Positions 46,758 to 57,735 of a stretch of DNA of 64,000 nt are shown one piece after another; positions within the stretch are counted from its first letter, which is position 1, and each line of letters begins with the position of its first letter. The translations under genes and the position numbers were made by a program. The DNA is from Chrysemys picta bellii (Eukaryota > Chordata > Testudines > Emydidae): assembly GCF_011386835.1 (NCBI RefSeq), contig NC_088792.1, positions 224,653,894-224,717,893 of the forward strand, in the 5' to 3' direction. The notes under the pieces were generated by a model that worked only from the letters and a program-made list of their open reading frames with translations, was not told where the DNA came from and ran no database searches.

Positions 46758-49311
46758 TCTATGGCAACTACAGCAGTTGCTAACATGGAAAAGCAATATT
46801 AGGAATGTATTCTTCACTTTCCTTTAATGCAATTCAGCAACTGAAGAAAAGGGACAAGAACCAGCACCATGTCATCAGTCAGCTCCTCACAGATCACCAG
46901 CAAGTGCTCCACAGACAACAGCTGGAGGGCAACTACTTTAGATAGTAACATTAAATGTAAATTTATGTAATTGTAAAGTCTACCACTTTTTGGGTTGTGG
47001 ACATTGGCAGGTATATATTATAATCAAGGGTTCCCTAATGATTTATGTTTATATAGCATTATTTAGTGTTTGTACACTGTCCTGAGATCTGGTAAGAGTT
47101 ATACAGGATTCGCCTTGCAAAATTCAACAGACAGGTCCACTGGGGTCCGGCCTTTTCCTGGAATTCAGTGTTACTATTGCTGCTTTAATGTTGGGTCACC
47201 AGTTTCTCTTTCGAATAGCTCTCTGGAAAGATCACAAATGGTTTGTATCGTACACTTAAGTTAAAATTGCTCTACTTCTCCATCATGAACTTTTGTTTTG
47301 AATTATATTAAATCTAAAATAAAATATATTCTTAATTATTTAATTGGTCTTTCTTCTTAATTGGTCGTGAGATATATTATCTTTTCCCACAATCACTTTA
47401 ATTATTTTTATACCTGTGCTGTACTAGTGAAGCTTAACATAAATTTTGCTTGTTGATCACCCTTGTATGTTTTAACTTTGATTTCTTTTGCAAGAATCAT
47501 CTTATTCAGCTTTCCCACTTCTATACTCAAGGAAATACACAAATGTAAGGATATTTTCCAGTATTTTAAAACTTTTCTGAAATCCTCTCTTCTGTGTGTA
47601 CGATTATTTTTTAATATTCACTCTAAGATGCCCACTCATGCACATAGAAATGCCACACAAACCTAAAAGCTTTTCCATTTCAATAACCATGATATAAAAA
47701 AATCAGCAATCACATTCTGGAATACTCTCTTGTATGGAATAATAAGGGATACCTGCTGGGTGTCCATACCATTCTCCACATTCTAGTGCTGGCATGATGG
47801 CCCAACCATGACAGAACTGAGTGACCTGACATAGTGCAAGTGAGTGCCACTCTGAAGTTGGCAAGCAACCGAAGTCACTTTCCCGTGTGTTTAATCAGTA
47901 CTTATTTGCATACAGTTTCTTCAAGAAACATTTTTAAAGCAATGACCTGCTGTAACAACTAAGTTTTCTTTTTTCTTTAATGCCAATTGTGTGCTATTAG
48001 TTGTAAATGGTATTTTTATTGATGTCTTACAAAGCTCACATTGTGCTTCCAAGTTACACCTGAGTTTAAATGACTATTTGAAAATAAAATATTATGACAA
48101 GAGGGGAAAAAATGGATAGATTTTCTGTTAACTAACAGAAATGGTGAAACTGAATTGCTGTTAACCCTTTTCACATTCTCAACCAAGATGGAATCCAGAG
48201 ATCAATGTGAACTGTTGCCTACTGTATGAACATACAATCCAGATATGTGAAGGGAGTTAAGGAAATTAAAGAATGATTTATACAAACTGTGTTCTGCATA
48301 TTTTCTTGAGAACAAGAGATATCTATAAGTAGCAATAACAGAACATGATAACAACACTTTGATTAGGTGTACTTGAAAAGTTATCACATTTGTTAAGGGT
48401 GCTTCTGGCCTTTTTTCCCTCTTTATTTAAATTTCCTGCAGCAACAACAAAATATAAATAACCACTCACAAGAGCTGGGAAAGTGCACAGAAATTAATGC
48501 TGTTGTAAGACTAAAGCTAAGAATTCCAGTGTACTAACGTCAGGAAATTAAGGTTTCTAAGACAATATTATCTCACATTAATATATGGCACATTTGGTAT
48601 ACAGTCTGACATCTATTCCCCATCAACTTATTATTTATATTGTGGAAAACCCTAAATGCCACAACCAGTTTGGCCCCCTTATCCTGGGTACTGCACAAAC
48701 CCATCATAAATGACAGTGCCTGCCTAAGAGACCTGAAATCTACAAAAACAGACTTGAAATGTAGTCACTTTCAAAAAATTAGTTAAAAGTGGTTCCAGCT
48801 ACCACACCTGCTCCTTATTCTTCCTGCCATTTATTGTTTTTCTTCAAGATTGACAGCTCAATCACTTATTATTTATTATTTGTATCACAATAGTACCTTG
48901 CCGCTTCAGTCAAGGATCAGGGCCCCGTATAGGTGCTATACAAACAAGAAAAAAGGAAGCTTAAAATAAAAGGCCACTTCATACTCCAGAGAGCTCATGA
49001 TGTAGGATTATGACAATAGAAAAGCTGCAACTGGAGGAAGAAAAAGGCAAGGAGAAAGTCAGGAGGATGAGGTAATAGTAAAATAAGCTTGCTATAATCA
49101 CACTTTCCTAGTTTAAAAAAGAATGTTTTTCTCTTTCTTGCTGCTGGGTGAACTGCCAAAACAAATATGAGGGGAAACTGACCGACTAGACAGTGGAAAC
49201 AATTAAAATGCCTGGACACTGAGCAATGTCCAATTCACAATGTAAACAATGGAAAAAATTGGGAAAATTACTGTACAAGCAAGTGATAAATTTAATCTAA
49301 GGTGTGAGCTA
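46758..49311. other. Intergenic, one ancient relic
   Basis: Only 48865-48960 is recognisable: 'ggatcagggccccgtatagg' with 'gctatacaaacaagaaaa' matches the ancient L3-like tail. The rest is AT-rich unique-looking DNA. Confidence 0.5.
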
Positions 49312-50343
49312 TAGCGTGGCCAGGTGTCCGGTGTTCAACTGGAATGCCTGGTCGAAAAGGGACCCTGGCGGCTCATGTCAGCACTGCTGACCAGGCCATT
49401 AAAAGTCCGGTTGGTAGCACAGCGGAACAAGGCAGGCTACCTGCCTGCCTGCCGTGGCTCCGTGCAGCTCCCGGATGTGGCGGCATGTTCTCCCTCTGGC
49501 TCCTATGCAAGGGGGAGCCAGTGGGCTTTGCGTGTTGCCTCCGCTGTAAGCGCCAGCTCTGCAGCTCCCATTGGCCAGGAAATGCAGCCAATGGGAGCTG
49601 CGGGGGCATGTCTGCAGACAGAGCAGAGCGTAGAGCCGCCTGGCTGCACCTCTGCATAGGAGTTGGGGGGGGGCATGCTGCTGCATCCAGCAGCTGCTTG
49701 AGTTAAGCGCTGCCTGAAGCCTGCACCCCTGACCCCCTCCTGTGCCCCAACCCTCTGCCCCAGCTCTGATCCCCCTCCCACCCTCCGAACCCTTCGATCC
49801 CAGCCTGGAGCACTCTCCTGCACCCCAAACCCCTCATCCCCAGCCCCACCCCAGAGCTCTCACCCCCCCCCCCATGCTCCAACCCACTGCCCCAGCCCTC
49901 ATCCCCCTCCCACCCTCCGAACCACTCGATCCCAGCCCTGAGCACCCCCTGCACCCTAAACACCTCATCCCCAGCCCCTCCCCAGAGCCTACAACCCCAG
50001 CTAAAGCCCTCATCCCCCTCTGCCCCAGCCCTGATCCCCCTCCTGCCCTCTGAACCCCTCAGTCCCATCCTGGAGCACACTCCTGCACCCCAAATCCCTC
50101 ATTCCTGGCCCCACACCAGAGCCCGCACTCCCAGCTGGAACTCTCACCCATCCCCCCCGTCCCCCCACATCGCAACCCCCTACCCCAGCCTGGTGAAAAT
50201 AAGCGAGTGAGTGAAGATGGAGAGAGCAAGCAACAGAGGGAGGGGGGATGGAGTGACCCAAGTGCAGAGCCTCGAAGGAGGGGTGAGATAGGGGGCAGGG
50301 CAAGGGTGTTTGGTTTTGTGCAAGTAGAAAGTTGGCAATCCTA
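49312..50343. mobile_element. hAT-like element (1.03 kb), TAG..CTA ends, no transposase
   Basis: Ends TAGCGTGGCCAGG and, reversed, TAGGATTGCCAAC are inverted, with flanks gtgagcta / gtgagctg (49304-49311, 50344-50351; 7 of 8). The left part has a perfect 15-bp inverted pair around CCAAT (49561-49575 and 49587-49601). The middle, 49690-50190, is a C-rich series of degenerate repeats ('ccccagccctgatccccctc'). Open frames here are Pro/Ser-rich composition artefacts. Confidence 0.85.
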
Positions 50344-50639
50344 GTGAGCTGTCTCCATGGTGGGTAAAAGAATTCAGACAGAAAGAAGCTTGACTTAAGT
50401 TGACAGTAAGATTATTGTCCCAAATCCTGGTTCTATAGCTGGATCACTGCAACTACACGGGTTGCTCCAGGCAGATCCTTTTATAGGACTGGGGCCTGCT
50501 CATATATTTGTGAAGGAACCATCTGTCACTGATGATGAGAGAGCCAGGAGGAGAGAGCTTCTTGATGATTACAGTTCTTTAGGTGTCAATATAAAAGATA
50601 TTCCAATTTTATTAAACAACCTTCATTAAAACTATTATC

Positions 50640-51493
50640 TAGGGTTACCATACGTCCGGATTTTCCCGGACATGTCCGGCTTTTGGGGGCTCAAATCCCC
50701 GTCCGGGGGGAAATCCCCAAAAGCCGGGCATGTCCGGGAAAATCGGGAGGGCTCGGCTGGGGCCTCTTTGGCCGGGGCCGGTGCGGGGCCGGGCTGGGGT
50801 CGTGGGGCCGGGAGCCGGGGGGGTCCGCTGGGCCGCGGGGCCCGCTGGGCCGGGGGGTCCGCGGGGCCGGGAGCCGGTCCGGGCCCGCGGGGCCGGGAGG
50901 TCCGCTGGGCCGCGGGGCCGGGAGCCGGTCCGGGCCCGCGGGGCCGGGGGGTCCGCTGGGCCGGGGGGCCGGGAGCCGGTCCGGGCCCGCGGGGCCGGGA
51001 GCCGGGGGGGTCCGCGGGGCCGGGAGCCGGTCCGGGCCCGCGGGGCCGGGAGGTCCGCTGGGCCGGGGGGTCCGCTGGGCCGCGGGGCCGGGAGCCGGGC
51101 CGGGCCCGCGGGGCTGGGAGGTCCGCTGGGCCGCGGGGCCGGGAGCCGGGGGGGTCCGCGGGGCCGGGAGCCGGGGGGTGCGCCGGGCCGCCGGGGGCCG
51201 GTAGTGCTGGGCGGGCCGGGGGTGGTCGGCCGGGGGCCGGGGCCAGCACCCCAGGGCCCGAGCCGACCCAGGCTGGAGCCGCCGGGGGGCCAGCCTGGGC
51301 CGCGCCTCCTCCCCCCACACTCCCCCTTACCTGCTACAGGCTTCCCGCGAATTAAATATTCGCAGGAAGCAGGGGAGGGGGCGGAGACTTTGGGGAAGGG
51401 GCGGAGTTGGGGCGTGGGCATGGGCGGGGCTGGGGGCGGGGCCGGGGCCCGTGGAGTGTCCTCCATTTGGAGGCAGAAAATATGGTAACCCTA
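50640..51493. mobile_element. hAT-like element (854 bp) with GC-rich minisatellite cargo
   Basis: Ends TAGGGTTACCATACG and CATATGGTAACCCTA-like (51479-51493) are inverted. A tattatc repeat flanks both sides (50633-50639, 51494-51500). Next to the left end, 'tttcccggacatgtccgg' pairs with 'catgtccgggaaaa' at about 50729-50742. No transposase. Confidence 0.85.
50800..51235. repeat. Extremely GC-rich minisatellite
   Basis: Tandem, imperfect units of about 50-60 bp built from 'gggccgggagccgg', 'tccgggcccgcgg' and 'ggtccgctgggccg'. The plus strand is G-biased with many GGG/GGGG runs. It yields long but meaningless Pro/Gly/Arg frames on both strands. Confidence 0.92.
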
Positions 51494-52327
51494 TATTATC
51501 AAGCCCCAAAATAAAGCTAGGAGAAGCCAACAGCGGGGCACATACTACAGAACTACTTGATCTTGTATTAAGAAAAGAGAGCAAGCACTCTTACCGTGAG
51601 TATGTTTGCCATTCTCGGCTTCCTCTGGGTCCAGAAGAAACCATCAGTACTTATTGCTTGACTCCATTTTGGGTCACAGGAGAGTGCTGTTATTTATAGC
51701 TTCACATAGCACCACCTGGTGCTAGGAAAGTAGCATTGCAAGTCCCCATGGAAAGGAATGAACACTCTTATGTTGGTTTTGTTTGCTCTAATTCCTGTTT
51801 GGTTTGGTTTTTTGTTTGTCCCGGGATGACCGGGGCAGCTGTTTGTGGATTACCTGAATTTTGTTAAATGAACTTTTCTAAACCAAATCAATCCATTTTG
51901 GAGGGTTTTTATTTCAAAAGATAAATATAAAAATAGACACCTAACTTTTTTCTGATTTTCCTCCTCATTGATATTAAATGAGTCTATAGCCCCACAAATC
52001 CACATTTCAATGGACAATACAGTGACATAATTTGATTAAGAGTATACCGTAAAATATACAGAATCTGCACAGTGGCCAATTTAGTATAAGAAACAGACTG
52101 AACTAAAAAGTTCCCATCGCACCAGAACCTCCTTAAAGTTCAGTTCTGGTCCTGCAAAGATGTACACACAGACTTCCTTTATGCTGTGAGAGTAGTTTAA
52201 GTGTGTAACAGTATGCATGGATGTAGTTCTTTGCCACATCAAAGGTTTTGAGAGTATTCTGACCTGGGGTTTAATTTGAACTCAACTCAACCTGTGAATT
52301 TCCTGCCTTTTGCATGCTTAATTAAGC
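51494..52327. other. Intergenic, nothing recognised
   Basis: AT-rich, no gene or repeat signature by eye. Confidence 0.5.
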
Positions 52328-52335
52328 CTCCTTAA

Positions 52336-52554
52336 CCAGTGCTTAGTTTGTAATGAAAGAGGTGCCGGGGCTCAAACAATTTTTTTACATTCATAACTGA
52401 TGCAGCAAGCCCAGCGGTGCCGGGGCTATGAACTGCCAAGCCCAGCGGTGCCGGGGCTATGAACTGCCAAGCCCAGAGGTGCCGGGGATATGAACTATCA
52501 AGCCTAGAGGTGTTGGGGCTCAGCCCTGGCAAGCCCTGGCACAAATTAAGCACC
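52336..52554. mobile_element. MITE (219 bp) with 31-bp tandem units
   Basis: Left end CCAGTGCTTAGTTTG; right end, reversed, GGTGCTTAATTTGTG. Flanks ctccttaa and gtccttaa agree at 7 of 8. The interior repeats about 31 bp ('ccagcggtgccggggctatg') three to four times between 52400 and 52530. Confidence 0.75.
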
Positions 52555-52979
52555 GTCCTTAATGTTGTAAGAGCATTACTTGCTGCATTTATTCAACTTA
52601 ACATATTGTTACAGAGGAGTATGAGTTAAGCAGAGTAATGATTATTCATTAGAATATTTAGTTTACATCCTCATATCTTTTTTCTAATCTACCACACTCT
52701 AGTGGCTTTTATTTTGAAATCATGACATCTTTCCATATAAGAACATAAGAGCTGCCATACTGGCTCCAATCATGGTCCATCTTGCCCTGTATCCTTTCTC
52801 TGAAAGTGGCCTGTACCAGAACTTCACGGGGAGTGTACAGACCAAGGCAATTATGGAGTGATCCATCCCTTTCTTCCACTGCCAGTTTCTGGCAGTCAGA
52901 GGTTTAGGGCTGCCCCAAGCATTGGGATGTGTCCCTGGCCATCTTGGGTAATAACAGTTGATGAACTTATCCTCTATGA

Positions 52980-53830
52980 CAGGGGCAGGCAAACTTTTTG
53001 GCTTGAGGGCCACATTGGGTTTCCAAAATTGTATGGAGGGCTGGTTAGCGGAGGCTGTGCCTCCCCAAACAGCCAGGCGTGGCCCGGCCCCACCCTCTAT
53101 CCGACCCCTCCCGCTTCTTGACCCCTGACAGCCCCCCCGGGACTCCTGCCCCATCCAACCCCCCTGTCCCCTGTCCCCTGACATAGAAGCGCCGCCAGCT
53201 TTTCTGCCGCCCTAGGCGGCGGAAGGTCCCGCCCCGAAATGCCGCCCCCCACAGAGGCAGCAGAAGGTCCCGCCGCCGAAATACCGCTGCGGTCGCCGCC
53301 CCCCAAATTGTAGTGCCCTAGGTGACCGCCTAGGTCGCCTAATGGGTTGCGCCGCCCCAGCCCCTGACTGCCCCCCGCCACCCCATTCAACTCCTTCTCT
53401 CATTCCTGACTATCCCCCCTGGGACTCCTGCCCCATCCAACCACCCCTTCTCCCTGTCCCCTGACCGCCCCCGGAATCCTTGCCCCTGACTGCCCCCTGC
53501 TGCCCCATCCATCCCCCTCTCCTTCCTGACTGCCCCCCAGGAACCCCTGCCCCCATTCAACCCCCCTGTTCCCTGCCCTCTGACCGCCCCAACCCCTGTC
53601 CACCCCCCCCCACTCCCCCGAACTCCAACCCGCCCTGCTCCCTGCCCCTTTACTGCGCCGCCTGGCTGGAGCCTGCCATACTACTGCGCAGCACAGAGCA
53701 CTGGGTCAGGCCGGGCTCTGCAGCTGCGCTGCCCCAGGAGCTCGCAGCCCCACCGCCCAGAGCTCAGGGGCCAGGCAGGAGGGTCCCGCGGGCCGGATGT
53801 GGCCTGCGGGCTGTAGTTTGCCCACCTCTG
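52980..53830. mobile_element. hAT-like element (851 bp) inserted in CR1
   Basis: Left end CAGGGGCAGGCAAAC and right end GTTTGCCCACCTCTG are inverted, with an exact 8-bp duplication ctctatga at 52972-52979 and 53831-53838. The interior is a C-rich degenerate repeat ('ccctgactgccccc') with no transposase; another element sits inside it at 53183-53360. Confidence 0.93.
53183..53360. mobile_element. hAT-like MITE (178 bp) nested in the 52980 element
   Basis: Flanked by an exact cccctgac at 53175-53182 and 53361-53368. The ends (atagaagcgccgcc and ggttgcgccgccccag) are partly inverted through the gcggcgc core. It carries 'ccctaggcggcgg' and 'ccctaggtgaccgcctaggt'. The host repeat is C-rich, so the 8-bp match is slightly less telling here. 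Confidence 0.75.
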
Positions 53831-54265
53831 CTCTATGAACTTATCCAGTTCTTTTTTGAACCCAGTTTACTTCTAGCCGTCACAACATCTTATGGCAATG
53901 AGTTCCACAGGTGAATTGTGCATTGTGTGAAGAAATACTTTCTCTTGTTTGTATTAAACCTGTTGCCTTTTAGTTTCATCGAGTGGCCGCTAGATTTTGT
54001 ATTGTGGGAAAGGGCAAATAACACTTTTCTATTCACTTTTTGCACACCGTTCATGCTTTTATAGACCTCTGTCATTTCCCCGCAGTCTGCAGACTTTGCC
54101 ACTTCATAGTTCACCCTCTTTTCCAGATCATTAATGAATATTTTGAACAGCACAGGTCCTAGTACAGATTCTTGGGGGACCTCACTGTTCACCTCTTTCT
54201 GTTGTAAAACTGAACATTTATTCGCACCTTTTGTTTCCTCTTTTAACCAGTTATTGATCCGGCTC

Positions 54266-54629
54266 TGGGTTGGCTGTGGGAATTTGCAGGCTGAGGCCCT
54301 GAGGCAAGGGCGAAGAGGGTGCTGGGGGCCATAGGGAAGTGGCCCAGGGAAAGGTATGGAGAGGTTGGAGGGGATGCAGCACAATTGCCACTGTGGGAAG
54401 TAGCTGGACAGCGGATTGCAGTTCCCCTGGAAGGAGGGGGGGGGGGGAGAACAGAGCATGATACAGCCAGGGGGCTATGTTATGAAGAGGACACCATGGT
54501 CCTGGGAGTGACGTGGGTCCTGGAGCAGAAGTGACAGCGGTGAGACAAGAAAAGAGCACACTGGCTAGCTGAGTTAATCCCCGTCACAGCCAGCAGGAGG
54601 TGCCGCAGTGGTGAGTGAACCTCATCACA
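54266..54629. other. Unassigned segment between CR1 pieces
   Basis: GC-richer segment with an 11-G run near 54436; it ends 'aggtgccgcagtggtgagtg'. Short open frames on both strands, no recognisable product. Possibly an inserted repeat of unknown class. Confidence 0.4.
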
Positions 54630-56046
54630 CTATGCTACTTGCAGGTATTTTACTCTTTTGACTGCTCTTAATTTCCATCCAACTATCTTTCATATTCTTG
54701 TGTAGTTCCCCCTTTTAAAGTTAAATGTTACTGTGGTGTTTTTAACATTATTTTTCTCTACAAAGATGCTAAATTTAATTACATTATGGTCATTATGACC
54801 AAGCAGTTCAGCTATAGTTACCTCCTGGACCAGATACCGTGCTGTACTTAGGACTAAATCAAGAATTGCTTATCCCCTCGTGGGTTCCAGGAATTACACT
54901 CCAAGAAGCAGTCATTTATGGTGTCTAGAAATTTTGTCTCTGCACCATGCCCTGAGGTTACATTTACCCAGCCAATATGAGGATACTTGAAATCCCCTAT
55001 TATTATTGAATTTTCTGTTATTGTAGCCTCTCTAACCTCCCCTACCATTTCATAATCACTGTCTCATATTTCCAGTGCGGCCAACTCTGTCATTCCTATA
55101 TATTTTGTACTCTGGTATTATTGTGTCCCATTTATTATCCTCACTCCTCCAGGTTTCAATGATGTCAGTTATATCAATATCCTCATTTAATGCCAGGCAT
55201 TCTAGTTCACCTCTCTTGATATTTAGATTTCCAGCATGTGTATAGAAGCACTTGTCCATGTGTCAGTATTTACTTGCTTGCCTTCAGGTGTTATGTTTAA
55301 ATGGTTTTTTTTTATGTTTGACTGTTCCTCACTAGCTCCTACCTGCATTTTATCAACTTTTTTCCTAGGATATAGAGCAGGGGTCCCCAACGCAGTGCCC
55401 GCGGGCGCCATGGTGCCCGCCGGGGTGTCTAAGTGCGCCCGTGTACTGGCTGGTGGATGAGGATCTGCTGAAATGCCTCCGAGAAGCAGCATCATCCAGA
55501 GGCGTCGCCGGGGACGCCTCTGGATGATGCTGCTTGTCGGTGGCATTTCGGCGGATGCTTGTCCACCGCCACGGTCCGCCGTGGCTCATTGTCTGGCGCC
55601 CGCCAGATGAAAAAGGTTGGGGACCACTGATATAGAGTTTCCCCTTTAATACATTAATCCCTAAGGGACATCTCCAGCCCTAACCGTGTGCTCCTTTGCA
55701 CCTGCTGGCTTTCCCCCAGATCTTAGTTTAAAAAATTTCCTACAACCTTTATTTTTTAAATTTTATGTGCCAGAAGTCTGGTTCCATTTCAGTTAAGGTG
55801 AAGCCTATTCTTCCTGTATAGGCTACTTCCCCAAAAGGTTCACCAGTTTATAATAATCCTAAATCCCTCCTCTCTACACCATCATCTCATCCACACATTT
55901 CAACCTTGCAGTTCTGCCTGTCTTGCTGGCCCTGAGCATGGAAATGGAACCATTTCAAAGAATGCTACCATGGAGGTCCTGAACTTTAATTTCCTACATA
56001 GCAGCCTAAATTTGGCCTCCAGGACCTCTCTCCCACCTTTCCCTAT
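54630..56046 (-). mobile_element. CR1/L3-like LINE, endonuclease and upstream part, degraded
   Basis: Minus-strand pieces: ELECLALNEDIDITDIIETW (55220-55150), YKIYRNDRVGRTGN (near 55080) and SIIIGDFKYPHIGW (near 54990). These correspond to the apurinic-endonuclease motifs seen as (D/N)IVGITETW, YRLFRRDR and GDFN in intact CR1 ORF2. The part right of 55637 is upstream of the endonuclease. A MITE splits the copy at 55378-55629. Confidence 0.75.
55378..55629. mobile_element. Fold-back hAT-like MITE (252 bp) in LINE
   Basis: Ends CAGGGGTCCCCAACG and GGTTGGGGACCACTG are inverted, with an exact 8-bp duplication atatagag at 55370-55377 and 55630-55637. The centre is a perfect 22-bp inverted repeat (55485-55506 against 55513-55534) with a 6-base loop; flanking sequence extends the pairing imperfectly. 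Confidence 0.95.
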
Positions 56047-56133
56047 GTCATAGAATCATAGAATATTAGGGTTGGAAGAGACCTCAGGAAGTCATCTAGT
56101 CCAATCCCCTGCTCAAAGCAGGACCAACACCAA

Positions 56134-57610
56134 CTAAATCATCCCAGCCAAGGCTTTGTCAAGCCGGGCCTTAAAAACCTCTAAGGATGGAGATTCCACT
56201 ACCTCCCTAGGTAATCCATTCCAGTGTTTCATCACCCTCCTAGTGAAATAGTGTTTCCGAATATCCAACCTAAACCTCCCCAACTGCAACTTGAGACCAT
56301 TGCTTCTTGTTCTGTCATCTGCCACCACTGAGAATAGCCGAGCTCCATCTTCTTTGGAACCCCCCCTTCAGGTAGTTGAAGGCTGCTATCAAATCCCCCC
56401 TCACTCTTCTCTTCTGCAGACCAAATAACCCCAGTTCCCTCAGTCTCGCCTCATAAGTCATGTGCCCCAGCCCCCTAATCATTTTTGTTGCCCTCCGTTG
56501 GACTCTCTCCAATTTGTCCACATCCCTTCTGTAGTGGGGGGACCTAAACAGGACACAATATTCCAGGTGTGGCCTCACCAGTGTCGAATAGAGGGGAATA
56601 ATCACTTCCCTCAATCTGCTGGCAATGCTCATACTAATACAGCCCAATATGCTGTTGGCCTTCTTGGCAATGAGGGTACACTGCTGACTCATATCCAGCT
56701 TCTCGTCCACCATAATCCCCAGGTCCTTTTCTGCAGAACTGCTGCTTACCCAGTCAGTCCCCAGTGCGGTGAGCATGGGATTCTTCCTTCCTAACTGCAG
56801 GACTCATCAGATTTCTTTTGGCCCAATCCTCCAATTTGTCTAGGTCATTCTGGACCCTATCCCTACCCTCAAGTGTATTTACCTCTCCTCCCAGCTAAGT
56901 GTCATCTGCAAACTTGCTGAGGGTGCAATTAGTCTCATCATCCAGATCATTAATGAAGATGTTGAACAAAACCAGCCCCAGGACCGACCCTTGGGGCACT
57001 CTACTTGAAACCGGCTGCCAACTAGACATGGAGCCATTGATCACGACCCGTTGAGCCCGATGATCTAGCCAGCTTTCTATCCACCTTATAGTCCATTCAT
57101 CCAGCCCATACTTCTTTAACTTGCGGCAAGAATAGTGTGGGAGACCATATCAAAAGCTTTGCTAAAGTCAAGATATATCACATCCACCGCTTTCCCCTCA
57201 TCCACAGGCCCAGTTATCTCCTCATAGAAGGCAATTAGGTTAGTCAGGCATGACTTGCCCTTGGTGAATCCATGCTGACTGTTCCTGATCACTTTCCTCT
57301 CCTCCAAGTGCTTCAAAATGGATCCCTTGAGTACCTGCTCCATGATTTTGCCGAGGACTGAAGTGAGGTTGACTGGTCTGTAGTTCCTCGAGTTCTCTTT
57401 TTCCCCTTTTTAAAATATGGGCCCTATATTTGCCTTTTTCCAATCATCCGGGACCTCCTCCAATCCCCACGAATTTTCAAAGATAATGGCCAATGGCTCT
57501 GCAATCACATCAGCCAACTCCCTCAGCACCCTTGGATGTATTAGATCTGGACCCATGGACTTGTGCACTTCCAGCTTTTCTAAATAGTCCTTAACCTGTT
57601 CTTTCATCAC
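56134..57610 (-). pseudogene. CR1 ORF2 reverse transcriptase, broken
   Basis: Pieces in order on the minus strand: EVPDDWKKANIGPIF (near 57420), [16 protein letters not shown] and [15 protein letters not shown] (57290-57140), [19 protein letters not shown] (near 56990-56935), KFADDT (near 56910), RPHLEYCVLFRSPHYRRD and RATKMIRGL (56590-56470), then [19 protein letters not shown] (56220-56160). The motifs are intact but spread over several frames with stops. Confidence 0.88.
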
Positions 57611-57735
57611 TGAGGGTTGCTCACCTCCTCCCCATACAGTGTTGCCCAGTGCAGCAGTCTGAAGACCGAGGGATAAAAAGCATTGAGTACTTCAGCTTTT
57701 TTCCACATCATCCATCACTATGTTGCCTCCCCCAT

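Larger units (their letters stand above)
52738..54265 (-). mobile_element. CR1 LINE, 5'-truncated, split by a hAT-like element
   Basis: The 3' tail (ataagaacataagag on plus, the inverted TTCTTAT type) is at 52738 and the sequence runs to 52979. It is interrupted by 52980-53830 and resumes 53831-54265. The minus strand encodes pieces of the RT end: NWLKEETKG, SVLGPVLF.IFINDLEKRVN, LFALSHNTKSSGHSMKL, CTIHLWNSLP. This is the same subfamily as 7740-9640. The YADD/FADD box is lost (KSADC then a deletion). Confidence 0.88.

Noticed and set aside
50635..51488. Several 170-270 codon Pro/Gly/Arg-rich open frames on both strands
   Set aside because: They lie on a GC-rich minisatellite inside a transposon; lack of stops follows from composition, and all frames are open at once.
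52400..52530. CRISPR-like array of repeated units
   Set aside because: Units are contiguous tandem repeats without unique spacers, inside a MITE in a vertebrate genome.
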